Of a stretch of 64,000 nucleotides of DNA, positions 1 through 12,415 are shown one piece after another. The notes below the pieces were generated by a model, which was not told the origin of the DNA, searched no databases, and saw only the letters and a list, made by a program, of their open reading frames with translations. This stretch comes from Rhyzopertha dominica (lineage: Eukaryota; Arthropoda; Insecta; Coleoptera; Bostrichidae): NCBI GenBank assembly GCA_025024175.1, contig QCXZ01000041.1, forward strand, positions 51,641,786 to 51,705,785. Reading direction: 5' to 3'. Each line of letters opens with the position of its first letter. Position 1 is the first letter of the stretch. A program made the translations under genes and the position numbers.

Positions 1-1074
1 TCCAGGTACTCAGGTTCGAATTTAAGTAGATACTTGAGACTGAGATCACTGATCGATGGAGATCTACAAAAAAATTGGGTAAATTTCCATCACAACCAAA
101 TCATTGTACCAACCCTGAGCCCAAGGAAAATCCCTCATGATAGGAGTTGATTCCATCAACGAGGTACTTTTCTCGACTAACGTACCCTGAAAATCAGGAA
201 AAATCGAAGAAATCCTTTCGTTTTTTCGCTATTTCTAAAAATATTTACCATGGCTGTTGTCGTGAGCCGTTAGCTGGGTCTCTACCAGCAGCCCAAGCAG
301 TGTAAATGCAAAAATATACCGTGATAATGTCTTCCCCTGCATTTTAACATTTGCGGAGCCGTTTCTGATCGGTTGCACTATCGAAATTCGCAAGGAAACG
401 CTCGAAAAACGCGATCTCAAATTTTGACATTTCTTCGCTCGCACGGGCCACAATCGCCTAAGGTTACGGCTGCGGTGCAGATAAGAGGTGTTTTGTCGTC
501 GCGCTTTCCGATTGCGGTTATATTTTTAAATTGTTGTTCATGCGATACGCCTCAAGAGCTGACAAGAGCTCAAGTTATCAAGGGATAAGTGCGATATTAA
601 TTGGGTTGTTTGTAAATATCTTCATTGTTCATTGATTAATTTTATCTAAGCGCCTGATGGGCAGGCAACCAAGCAGACAAGCTGTTGATGTATCGGTTGC
701 CTATATGTCGGAACATACCGCATTTTTTATGTAAAACACGTGCATAAGCTATAATGTGATACAAATAAAGAGCTTATTGCATGTTTTGTTTAAGTATCAA
801 GTTTCAGTCTTGTTTATTTTGTGACATTCTTACCAACCTGGCTATAAAAGTTGTAGAGCATCAAATTCTCCTAATCTTTAAAATTTCCTCAATCCCACGC
901 ACAGTTTTTCCGCTTTTTGAAGTTAAATGACTTTAGAAGCCCACATTATTAATAATTTAAAATTATTTTCAGCTTTGTAATATTTTGTGGAACACACTGC
1001 TTTTTTTGTTCTAATTTGTCTGGGCTATACATTATTTTTGTAATCTTCTGCTTAAACTGCTCGAGAAATGGTCC
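1..1074. other. AT-rich spacer, no gene recognised
   Basis: No reading frame here looks like a protein I recognise, and I see no RNA gene. The stretch around 430-560 is somewhat richer in GC and CpG than its surroundings, which is the pattern seen in many short patches across this window. Confidence 0.5.
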
Positions 1075-1075
1075 T

Positions 1076-1455
1076 GGTCAATCCAAATACAACAACTAAT
1101 AAGGCAACCATTCAAGAGTTTTTAAGAAAAGAAGATAAAATAAAAATAGGTCGCGGATTGCACCAGTTAGCATGAGGTCTGCATTAAATAAAATTTGTTA
1201 TAAAAGTTATAAAAGTTATAAAAGTTTTATTGATTGCTAAATTATCACAACTAACAAATTTCAAAAATTTATAGTTAAAAAGTTAGAATTTTAGCCATCA
1301 AGATTTTTTTGAATACGGCCCATTTAGGAACTTTGAAGCCTGCCACTAAAGCCAACAGTTTAGGACGGCCGATTATAAGATTGTAAAAACCCTCATTTAC
1401 AATACTATAGTTTACGACGGCCGACCATAAGTCAGTGTCATAGATCGTTGCTTGA
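1076..1455 (+). mobile_element. Internally deleted copy of the DDE transposon found at 40.45-42.0 kb
   Basis: Bases from about 1080 to 1135 match almost exactly the transposase segment at 41265-41316 (nnCCAAATACAACAACTAATAA and onward). The sequence then jumps to the distal non-coding part of the same element (AAAATAGGTCGCGGATTGCA at 1141-1160 against the region near 41930-41950). The right end near 1430-1455 (CATAAGTCAGTGTCATAGATCG, then TTGCTT) matches the right terminal repeat at 41979-42007. It therefore looks like a non-autonomous deletion derivative of one family. About 250 bp of extra sequence lies between the two distal pieces, including a direct repeat around 1358 and 1411 (GTTTA-G/C-GACGGCCGA) and four tandem TTATAAAAG units near 1198-1224. 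I could not find a left terminal repeat. Confidence 0.65.
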
Positions 1456-3170
1456 TGCTATACCTGCGTAGACATAGTGAGATGCATTTTAAGACTGAAT
1501 GTATTAACATTAGACGTACATACTTATACAGGGTAGCTACAAAGTATGGTACCAGCAGGATATTTCAGATTGGCAATTAAAAATTTAATTAAATAAATAT
1601 GGACGCAAGTTACAGTTTTTTAAATGGAAAGGAGGGTCAAAAGGCACATCATTGGAAATGATATTTAGTATCGTTTTCAGAACCTGATGGGGAGTTAGTG
1701 TTCCCTGCATCAATTAATTTACAGAGCTTAACAACTGATGTTAATGAAACCTTAAATGAGAGAAACCCCTTCCAATCATAAATCACTCCACGTCAAGATC
1801 CACCAGGCTTGTAACATAAGTAATCTCCGAACTTTTAAAATAGCAAAAGGGCACTTTTAAAAGCGAGGAAGTCGTTAGCACTCTTAATTTAACGACACTT
1901 CTAATCCTCCACCCAAACAAGCTTTATCTCCTTATCTCCCTCAAGTCAAGCACCTCTCATTGTGCCCGCACAATCTGCAATTACACCTAATAAGCATTAT
2001 CCCACCCGGCATAAATTAACCTTAGGCTCCCCGCCGGCCAGATGTAACGAAGATTTCATAAGAACTGTCAGGATACCACGCTGGGCATCCAGCAGCGAAC
2101 GGAACGCAGCACCAACCGAAGCAATCGTTTCAAACAAACAGCGGAAAATTAACCACGGCGTTTGCTACTGGTATTATTTGTGCCTTCCTTTTTTGATATC
2201 GGATGCTCAGATTAGATCGGCGATGTGTGGGCAGGTCATGCATGATATTAAGGTAAAATTGAGAAGGTTGATGGAGTTTTGGAGGCGATAATCTTGCGGC
2301 GATAATTATTATACGGTAAGCGAGCGATGTAGGTTTTAGCGTCGTTTTGTTTTAGAAGAGCTATTGGTTCCGGAGGAGGATGTAATCGTAGTTAAAATAC
2401 CGTTTTATTTTCACGTATAAATTTAGCAGTTGATTTTAACCTTGACAAAAATATTTTATTTACAGATTTCCATAATGAAAGCACGTTTACGTAGACTAAC
2501 ATTTGCATGTTATCGAGGTTAGATATTTAAAATTATTATCGGTCCTACACAGAGATTAATGTGAGAAAAGTATTTTCAACAACAACAGAAAAATACACGA
2601 ACTTCTGGAACGAGACGAAATATAAAATGAAAAAAGAAGAAGATTTTTACATGCACGGAACGACTGGTGGTGGAGTTAATAATTCAGCTAGGCGATGGTA
2701 ATGACACAGGCTTAAGTAATTTAAAATAAATGTATAAATATACTAATAATAAGAAGAAGAATAGACCAATAAGCGGCATTCGCACAATATTTTTGGTCCC
2801 ACAATTCGATCATTGGAACTAGCATCAAATGAATAAAAGGAAATAAAATATTTGATTTAATCGATGTTCGAGCTATTAACATCAGTTATTTAAAGCTAGG
2901 TATAGGTACCCTACGTAACAATTAACGTGAGATTTTTTCCACAAATGCGACCTAAATACTTAGGTATATTATGCGTACAAGTACATATTGCATTTTTTTG
3001 ATAATACCTAAGAAACTAAAGGATAATTCCTGCTTAATAATAATAATAATAACGTTTATTTAGGTAACTCCATACTCAGCAGGAGACCACGCCAGCAAGA
3101 TAAACAATTTGCAGAATAATACTAAACACATAACATTAAAAAATAAAAATATCACACATGTTCATACATA
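1456..3170. other. Spacer with a GC-richer patch, no gene recognised
   Basis: Mostly AT-rich. Bases around 1900-2290 are GC-richer and contain one open frame of about 109 codons with no recognisable motif. A short (TAA)n run lies near 3036-3052. Nothing else is supported. Confidence 0.45.
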
Positions 3171-3179
3171 CACTATATA

Positions 3180-4800
3180 TGGTTAAAATATTGAGTGTCT
3201 CAAATGCTTTCCTAGTGAATTGAGCAATAATTCGGACGACTCTTTTCTGCAACAAAAAGATTATATGAACACCTGAAGAGTTGCTCCAGTGTAATATTCC
3301 ATGCCGCAACAAATTATGGAAGATCCCGAAATAAAGTTGTTTAAATATTTCTTTACTGCTTTACGTTGTGTCCAACGTAATGTAGCATCAATTGTTAGCC
3401 CCAACATGCTTGCAACATTCACACAGGGTAGGACCGTGGAATCATTTAACACCAAATCATCTCTAGCATTAAATTTTGATTTAACTGAGCCAAAGACAAG
3501 ACAGTTTGTTTTTCTTGATTAATAACTAATTTATTACGATCAACCCAGGCATTTATCTTACTATAGACTTCTGTTAGAACATTAACAGCCTGTTGAAAAT
3601 CATTAGAATCATCAGAATACGACACTGCTTAATTTCAAGCATATTTACTAATCTGGACCTCCTGAATTTCCGAACGGTATCCGTTTGCCGCTAGCTACTA
3701 CTTTGTTCTTTTTGGACCTTAAAATTTTTGCACCTCCGATTTGTATAATTTCAAGCATATTTACTAAACTGGACCTCCTGAATTTCGGAATGGTATCCGT
3801 TTGTCGCTAGCTACTACGGTTCGCTCTAAATGTGGCGTAAATCAGGCCGCCCGACGTCCTAGCTCATTTCTGATCAAATTTATGGAATCTGCAGCTCAAA
3901 ATACATCTGTGTGTCGATTTTGAGCTAAAATTAGTTTCCACCGAAAAATCGCAAAACATCAAAGGCTAACCCCTTTGTTCTTTTTGGACCTTAAAATTTT
4001 TGCACCTCGGATGTGTATAATTTCAAGCATATTTACTAATCTACAGCTAAGATTACAGATATAATTAAACATATCATTGATGAAAAGTAAGAATAATGTG
4101 GGGCTCAAAATTGAGCCTTGTGGAACCCCTAATTTTTTTCTGAAGATACTGACGCTAAATTAGCGTGCTGTTCTCTGTTACCTAGATAACTTTGAAACCA
4201 AGAGAGGGCAACTCCCCTAATACCATATTTCTGCATCTTGAACAATAAAATTTCGTGATTTACGCAGTCAAATGCCTTTGAGAAATCAACAAATATCCCA
4301 ATTGCTGTTTTGTTTTTATCTAAGGTTGAGACTATCTCAGTTAAAAACTGAAAAAGAGCCGTACAAATTTCTCTCTTTTACAAAGCCATGTTGATGCGCA
4401 GATATTAAGTTGCTTGAAGTTAGGAAAACTGTTAGTTGTTTATTTACTGTTAACTGTATTGTTTTGGTAATACTGGAACACAGGCTTATGGCCCTATAGT
4501 TAGATATACAATTATTGGAACCTTCAGTCTACTAGGAAATGACAAATTTATTATATAGTTAAGGGAGCTACTATTATTGGTGTTATCTGTTTTAATAAAA
4601 GAGATTCCATCTCTTCCTGTAGCAGATGAGTTAGTCAAGCTGTTGATTATCATTAAGACTTCTTTTTCAATGACACCATGCCAGAAAAAGGATTTACTAA
4701 TACTTGACTTACAAGCTTTGTCCATAAATTTATAATCAATTTTTTTCAGAAATACGGGCGGTTGTTTTTAATGGCGCCTCTGTAAAAAATCATTGAAGGC
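3180..4800 (-). mobile_element. Degenerate LINE (jockey/CR1-like non-LTR retrotransposon), reverse transcriptase region
   Basis: Read on the minus strand this is a broken reverse transcriptase. From right to left the translation gives a pre-RT segment (about 4725-4490, with SATGRDGI), then FVDFSKAFDCVNHE and a segment with ALSWFQSYLGNREQ (about 4330-4160), then the block GVPQGSILSPTLFLLFIND (about 4130-4070). The catalytic box, as YSDDS in place of YADDT, appears near 3606-3627, and C-terminal RT sequence with several stops continues to about 3190. Between the PQGS block and the YSDDS box a foreign insertion of about 410 bp interrupts the gene. Stops and frameshifts show it is dead. Assignment to the LINE class is firm; the exact clade is a guess. 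Confidence 0.88.
3629..4042. repeat. Insertion nested in the LINE, built of shuffled duplicated modules
   Basis: This block splits the LINE reverse transcriptase. It holds three copies of AATTTCAAGCATATTTACTAA (starting near 3631, 3747 and 4019), two copies of a following GGACCTCCTGAATTTC module that ends in GCTAGCTACTAC, and two copies of a TTTGTTCTTTTTGGACCTTA module (near 3702 and 3974). The modules are arranged as overlapping direct repeats with a unique stretch at about 3820-3970. The left and right edges carry the same module, so it may be a satellite-like or non-autonomous element. I do not recognise the family. Confidence 0.6.
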
Positions 4801-5950
4801 TTTAGCAGTATCACTTTGATTTTCATCCAGAGAGTGGTTTCATTATGTATAGCTTTATTCAAATCATAATATATTATTTTTCCAGTAAGAACTCAAAAAC
4901 ACCAAAATATTATCAATTATCCAGGTTGCTGATTCGGATTATTCAAAGCTGCTAGAAATACATTCTATTTTTGCAACATAATCCTGTTTTGGAACCCGAC
5001 GTTCGCGGGCACCTGCCGGAGCCGAAAGAAGGCGAACAACAGACTTTCTTTTGGAAACCCTATCCACCGGTGTCGTCTTCCAGAGTCGGACCTCCGGGCG
5101 ACCGCAGCATCCCACGTCAAAAAGGGGTACAGGGAGCAGCAGCTTATTGACATTTCGTTCCTGGCTTGATTTCTGACGGAGATTACGGGGCATATGGGGT
5201 TACCGAGACATAATATGCGTACCTGGCTCTCTATAAAAAAGGATTCGGTTTCACCTGTCTCGCCCCTGTCATTTCCCCGAGCTGTATCGGAGGTGACGAT
5301 TTGAGGTGGTCGTTTTTTCTGGCCTTGGGTTAACGTTTCGGCAATTAGGTAAACGGGAGCCGAATCGTTTGCTCAGAGAATTAGGAGTTGGTAACAAAGA
5401 GCACCAGAGAACATTTAATTTTGACACGCAAAATATTTTTTCTTTATAGCAGCAAAAATAATGAATTTTTGTTGCATCAAATTTGAACAATTTTAGCACC
5501 GAGGGAGTTAACCTTTAATGCTTTGCGGGGCAGAGCTTCGCGCTCGTAAACTATGCAGATGTACCCCTTGTTGCAATCCTTTTATAATTTGCAGATGGAT
5601 CATTGTGGCCGTAAATTATCTGTATTTATTGTCTCTTCTTAAAACTGTCACCACTTTTGTTTTTATCACTAGGGAAATCTTAGATGCTACTCGAAGGTTT
5701 TACTTTTGAATACACACGCGGAAAGGGTACTTTTGGGGGTTAAAACAATAAAATTGCTATACATAGGTGTGTGAAATAAATTTTGCATCAATTGTGCAAA
5801 GGCAGAGAACAATCCCAGTGCAGAGCACAGATGCACAGAAAGTTGGAAAGGAATATCTTTTTGAATGGAATCCGATATAATTGCTGAAAGTTTCAAAGTA
5901 TTGATATGCACGGACTGAAGTATGTAAAATTGGTAGGTAACAGCGACAGA
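4801..5950. other. GC/CpG-rich patch (about 4960-5320) and spacer
   Basis: About 360 bp here are clearly richer in GC and CpG than the flanks. Several short frames are open in it only because stops are rare in GC-rich DNA, and none resembles a known protein. The remainder (5320-5950) is AT-rich with no recognisable gene. Confidence 0.4.
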
Positions 5951-5959
5951 CTTCTGACC

Positions 5960-6470
5960 GCAAAACCTTACGGACCACAACTAGTTCGCCAAATGCACAT
6001 ACCATCTGCTGAGAAACTTTCTCAGAATTGCAACAAATGGCAAAAAGTCGTTTAAGTTCGACAAAAAATAAGGTTTACCTGTGAAGCTGTGGAAAAGTTT
6101 GAAATCTAACATACAGCGAATGAGAGGAGCAATAAAGAAAGCCCTATATTACAGGAAAGCAGAGAATGTTTCGTTTGATGAACAATTGGCGGGACTATCT
6201 AGAGACACTGAAAATTGCCCAAGGAGTGTATTTGGTGATCATAAAAATTGTGAAAATTACTTTTGCACAGAACCAAAACCAAACGAAGAGAACTTCGTTT
6301 CTGAGATGGACGAATGTGGTTTGCTTGGCGATTAACTGACGTGCTCTAAAAGATTAGTGCAAAATGTTCATAACCTTTTATTAAACATGACTAGCAACGC
6401 AACAGGGACAAATAATTCATCGAAAAATTGCCAAACGAAGCCCCGGAAAATTTACAAAAAAAAGATATGA
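5960..6470 (+). pseudogene. Remnant of a repeat-borne ORF of the kind dispersed in arthropod genomes
   Basis: An 84-codon open stretch (6081-6335) continues in frame-shifted form on both sides. It has the segment SVFGDHKNCENYFCTEPKPN, then an acidic stretch with MDECGL, and after a stop a piece reading VQNVHNLLLNMTSNATG. From memory this layout (H-x-x-C-x-x-Y-F-C followed by a T-S-N motif) resembles large proteins of repetitive elements in insects that sometimes carry a YqaJ-type nuclease domain. The assignment rests on remembered patterns only. The frame has been broken at least twice, so a pseudogene is the safest label. Confidence 0.45.
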
Positions 6471-9400
6471 GCCGTATTCCTAAGCGGAAGCTTAGAAAAA
6501 TGAATGGAAAAATTAAATCGCGAGTATGTTACATATTAGCAGTGCATTGCTCCCACCTGCCACTTTTTGGCAAATAAGTGAGCTAATCTTTCAACACGAT
6601 GTACGTGGCGAAATGGATGGTTCCTGATTTGGAGATTATAGTTTCCATGTTTCCGGCAACTCCAAGCAAAATGAATAATCCGTAACACCTCAATAATTTT
6701 TAAGATTTGTTTATAACTTGGAAAAAAATCCGACCGTCCCACTGGCACGTCCACCTGTTAGATGCGGCGTTCCACGGCCGGGCCATAATTACAATTATGT
6801 TTAATTTGACATTAGGTCGACGGATAAAGGAACAAGATATAAGAATCAGGCGGCTGTCCGTTCATTAAAGAACTGTCCTCGATCCGAACGATGATGGATG
6901 ACAGTTCGTTATCATTATATCGGTCTGAAGGTACACAGCAACTCGCGCCGTACCACCGGTGGTCTTCCTACTCATCCGGGCATAGAAAAAAAATGACGTC
7001 GCGATTGCGCAATTTTTTTGTTTCAATCAACAGGTGCGACGACGGCGGGTTAATTGTGTTCGTATCGGGGGTTCTTATGTGCTTTACTAGTTCCAATTTT
7101 GAAGAAATTGAATTAAAAGCAGCGAATAACAATTTTTATTCACGACCATCACATTAGGAAGGTTAAAATTCGCAATAGCACGCTTCGATTTTGTAGCATT
7201 TACAGCACGATCTTAAAGATTCTTAAACCACCGTGACGCTTGACGCAGGATCAGGAACCCCAAGAAATGAAGCCACTTTTGAAAAATTTCGAAAATATGG
7301 CTACATGTTGTGTAGTACATTTACCAGCCCCATATCGCAAGGAAAATCTCCCACCGACAGTTTGAGGTCGCATATTGATGTATTTTCGACACATTTCTAC
7401 AGATTGGACTGAAAGGCTTCTTGCAAGCTCGTAAATCCTGAAATGTTCGTTTTCGTATCCGAAATCAGGAAGTACAATTTGAACATCCAAAAAAGACAAG
7501 CACCTGGGACTTTATGATCGTTGAAACTTGTAAGGAGTTCAAAATAAAAAAACTAAATGTAGGCATAAATTGAAAAAAAATGGCATCGTGTATTTACTAC
7601 CTTAATTAATAGATATTCCTCATCCAGTGCTTTCTTCTAAGATTCTTCGGTTTGGTTTCTCTCCAGTATTTTTGGCTTCTTTGGTTTATAATTGCCTGTT
7701 CCGGCTTTAAATATGAAGTAAGTGTACCATACTTCGAAATACCAATACCTTTGTGCACTTTCAGCTCACTGAAGGGACAGAAAGAATGGATATGTTAGCA
7801 ACCTTTTTGTATCCTTGTTTCGTAAGTCATTTATTGTGTCGATTTTGCAAATTATATCTTGAGAAATAAACAAGGGCCTGTCTGTGAAAGGACTCCAAGA
7901 CTAGTTTGCAGTTCTCAGATATCAAGAGCTCCTTAATTTCCAAAGTTGCCTACATACTTCTGTATAAGACTTTAAATGATTTTAATTTATATAATTTTAT
8001 TTTGAGTAACCTGTAATTTGTCATATAGTCAACTAAACGAAAACACTTCCTGGGTGCTATAAAGCATTTCTTAATATTTTTAAGATTAATAAAGTCCGTT
8101 TTGTTGGTGTTCTAAAACGATTCCAGGCTAACCTACAGATGAAGTGACTGTAGAATAAAAAAATGCGACCAGAAAGAAATTTGTTATGAGCTTCACTGAA
8201 AATTTTAAGACCGTTTTAAAGTACTGAAAAGAAGTAGATTAGCTTCATGTTACTACATTGCTACCAAAAGTTCGATATATTTTTAACACCTGCTACAGAA
8301 CTGGATATGATTCTCCCAGAACTGCCGTATGTTCAGTTTGTTTACTTTATGCATTAAGTATGAAGAAGAAGAAGAAAAACCAATCCCTAAAACAATTATT
8401 TGAACTGTGATTTGGATAATTATTTTTGATACTTCCGACAAATGTCAGTCTAGCGGTATTTTTTGTAAAAATTACAAATCGTAACTCAACTACAACTTTT
8501 TGAGAACCTTTGTGCAAAAAAAAATACTATTATTCGTTATCCATTTATAACTAAGCATGATATAAAGCATTACTCGGTAATTTCGCAATGACTTGAGCAG
8601 GTTATGCAAAGAAGGAAAAAATGAAAAATTAAGGAGTTGCTTATTTTAAAGTAAAACCTGAGGTTAATATTACAATAAAATTAGACTGCATCTTAATAAT
8701 ATCTTGATACTGTTTCTTTCAGCCGTCATAATACTATTAATGTAAAAATAAGAAAAAAATACAACAGGCCTTTAAGGAAAAAAGACATAAACAAATATAT
8801 TTCTGTGGTGCTGCTGCTGCTGCTACAAAAACAGCATTTATAAAACTATTCTTTGTATGAAGATTAAATAAAAGCTCGAGAAAAACATGGACAACAACAA
8901 GGTTTTAGAGATTAAGAAGAAAAGACGTTTGAAACACATGTCTACCATGTCTACGTAGGCATTTCCAATCAATCGCATTTTACCTTATTAGATGTACAGC
9001 CCAGTCCTATTACATCTATAGGTATAGAAATGTCAAGCATTTTAAGCAAAACTTTTTCAGAAATGGCTGTATAAAATCAATCCTTCACGACATTCACAAA
9101 TGTGCCTAAAATTTTAGTCGTGCTGCAACTGACGAAGTTGAATTAGGAGGAATTTCGCCATGTAATATTTGAAACTCTGACGAAATTAATTTTATAGATG
9201 ACCTGGAATTACACAGTGTTATTACCAACTCGAGAACTAAACATCCAGAACGCATCAGGAATGCATGATAAGCTTGCACATCCTTAATGATGCAGATGGG
9301 GAATGAGCCTCTGTCTATGTGAATTACAAATCGTGAAAACTTTGGAGTACTTGGACTTGCTCAATAATGCATGGTATATTCTGGGTGGTTCAATTACCAA

Positions 9401-10085
9401 AAATTGCAGACTGGTTTATAAATACCTTTAACGTCAAGAGAGGCCATAATAGGAGGTAATCTAGGTTTACATTTGAATTTGAACAGTTGTGGTTGGATGT
9501 GAAGTATTTTAAATCTATGACAAAAAACTGGCAAAAATTTTAAATTCGTAGAAACAACATCTGTTCACGGAAGTAGATTCACATATCATCGTCTCTTGAA
9601 ACAGCTGAAATTCTAACTATTGACAATAGATTCATTGAAATCTATGATTTACATTCGTCGTCTCCATTATCATCAGATCAAAATCTAAGTCGAGAGTTAC
9701 GGAAATACTAGAAATTTTGAAGAGGTTAACTTTCCACGAAAAATTACAAAATAATCATTTTTAAAAATATAATTTTCGTCAGTAATGGTAAAGCTTACTG
9801 TAACCCAAATAATAGCAGAATGTTGGAACCTTGATGTGGTAACATTTATGTATTAATTTAACTATAGTCTAGTTTTTTTATTCCATGGGGCTTATTGCTA
9901 AAAGTGGATCGTTTTGATTTTTAAACTTATAACCTCTAAGATTTCTTCCTTGACTACATAACTGGTGGTAGGTTTAGTCTATATATTTTTTTTAATTTGG
10001 AGTGCATTTCTATTCGTATGTAAGAAATAGTACAGTATCAATTTTATCCTTGAATATTTTTTTGCTTCATCCATTAAATGATTAA
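6471..10085. other. Spacer, no gene recognised
   Basis: AT-rich DNA with a small GC-richer patch at about 6880-7070 and a short CTG triplet run at about 8807-8824. Degenerate protein-like scraps occur on both strands (for example minus 7251-7499), but none shows a motif I can name. Confidence 0.4.
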
Positions 10086-10089
10086 TCCA

Positions 10090-10430
10090 AATTAATCTTC
10101 GGGCTTTCCACAATGACGCCTACCTTACATCTGCAGCCTCCTTTGGCCAGTCACAAGAAAGTAATTAAATAAAGCCACCGACACTTCTTTTCGAGAGAGT
10201 CGGCGGAACTCAAAAAGATCTGTGTTCATTGTTGGCCGGGACTATTATGCCCCGGTAACGAGTAGCATGTCCAACAAATCTCACCATTCAACATCGTCGG
10301 TTATTGTATTTACCTATACAGGTTTGTTATTGCCTCATGGGCCGTGATCGCCGGCTACTGCTCTTCGGACTACACCGGTGATGGCTCTTGCTGCACGTCA
10401 GCAGAGATGAAAGAGGGATAAGATTTGGAG
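10090..10430. other. GC/CpG-rich patch
   Basis: An isolated patch with CpG-containing words (GTCGGCGGAACTC, GTGATCGCCGGC) in AT-rich flanks. It has no coding frame I can support and could be a conserved non-coding element or old repeat DNA. Confidence 0.35.
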
Positions 10431-12410
10431 GAATTTCCTTCAGAATCAATAGCTTGAAGAAGAAGTTCGCTAATTAACTTCGTTAAGATCTTTATCAGCA
10501 ATTTTTAAAATAGAAATTTGCAAAAGACTGAGTAGTGAGTAGTGTGAATAAAAACTAGAAAGAATTTACTTAGCTGCTTTAGGATCTCTTATATTTATCG
10601 TATCCATTAAAAACGAATGATGATTCAGCTAGATTAAAAATAAAGTGCGAAATAAACGGTTCTCTGCCATAGTTTGATGTTGAATTTAAGAAGAAAAATA
10701 AAGAACGACAGATTTTTTTTGCTCGATGTTTTTATATGAAAGGTCTGAGTTCCTAACGCTCGTCTGACGTGTAGTTAGTTTCATTCCTATATACCCAGCT
10801 CTCGACTATTGTGGGCGAACTAACATTTCACACAGTAAATCACACGACTTGTTGAATGCCCTTTGTTGCTCATTAAGACGTGTATGCAGCTTGATTAATA
10901 GTATCTTTTTCTTTGTATCGAAAGGTTTCATAGTCAAACGACTAGCAGCATTACGAGATGTAACTGCTACCGTTAATTAGCGAAATTACACAAGTATTAC
11001 GCTGCGAAAGATCATATGCGTGTAATATTTAATGTTAATACCACAATGCGTATTGCGGACAAACTGAAGAACTCTGGAAATCAGAGTTACTGATCCATGA
11101 TGATTGGGTAACTTCTAGCCAATTATATGCAGTGAACGTATTGAAATTGCTCGGATTTTCCTTGAAAAAAATATACAGGGTGTTTAGAAAGTAATTTGAA
11201 TAATTGTTGGGATTAAACCTATACATATGTGTAACAAGTTTTGTAGTAAGCAAGATAGAATAAAAAAACACGTTTATTCTAAGTAGCTTTTGGAATTTTA
11301 ATAATTGTTGTGTTATTACTGGTGTCAATTTTAATTTTTTGACCATGCTTGCATTTAGNAGTGCTAAAATGATTAACATTTGTATGGATTAAAAAATGGC
11401 AATGCTTTAGAGGCTAGACGTATGTTGCTAAATCAAGGAGTACCTGTCATTGGACGAATTAGAATTGCGATTGAAGATTAGATCCTTCAAATTATTGTCG
11501 AATATACAGGAGAGTATCAGAAAAATTCCTCAACAACTAATTGGTAATGCTTTTGCAATCTTATTTGCTCGATAGGGAGCACTTTGTCATATATTATGGA
11601 TTCATATGTAGGAAATTTCATGCCACCTCTGGGGTATCTCAGAGAAGCAATCCGGGACCATTAGTGCCATTATATGACTTGTTTGTGGCTCTTTTTTTAC
11701 CATGAAAGTGGTTTATAATATTGGGTAGTGTAAGTTTAAATAAGTATCTGAAATTTTTGGCGTCTTCTCAGCAAACGGAACATAGGGGTCAACTGCTATT
11801 CTAAGTCGACTGATTTCCATGTACAATAAACAGAAATTGGGTTCAAAAATTAAGGTTATACTTATTGATCTGTATAATAACCACCACCAAACTAAAAATA
11901 AAGGCAGCTCAGCATCGTTACCCCAATTCACGTCTCTCAAGCTTCTAAAGATACCCTATAAATAATCGTTCTCAGCTGATTGTGCGAAACAGGAAGAAGG
12001 TCCTTATAGGAATGGCATGTTTCGCAACCCCTGCCATTCCTTTGGGATATTAGGAAGAAGCAGCTCATCCCCCCTTTCAGCACATCATATTTAGTAGTGT
12101 GTGCGGTTTGTAAAAGGGGCTGGTGCAATTACGACGGACACAATGGAACAATGCGCTCACAAAGTGAGTGCCAATGTGCCGGTCCGTTTTGAAAGCGATC
12201 GGTAGATACTCCGGACAGGGGCACCAAAAAGTTCAGGTTTCTGATGGGGATTTTGTAGGACTTATTGGTAGATGAAAGGTAGCAAAGGCAGCATGGTGTG
12301 ACTAAGGCAGCTACTTTACGAATTGCTCACACGGATGTATTAAAACACATAATTTACGATTCATTTTCTCTTCTACTCGTATTAACTTATCGGGCAATAC
12401 ATTAAAAATA
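10431..12410. other. Spacer, no gene recognised
   Basis: AT-rich sequence. TACAGGGTG followed by TTTAGAAAG, near 11175, resembles terminal sequence common in insect Tc1/mariner-type elements, but no matching second end or transposase was found. One N call lies near 11359. Confidence 0.35.
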
Positions 12411-12415
12411 ATAAA

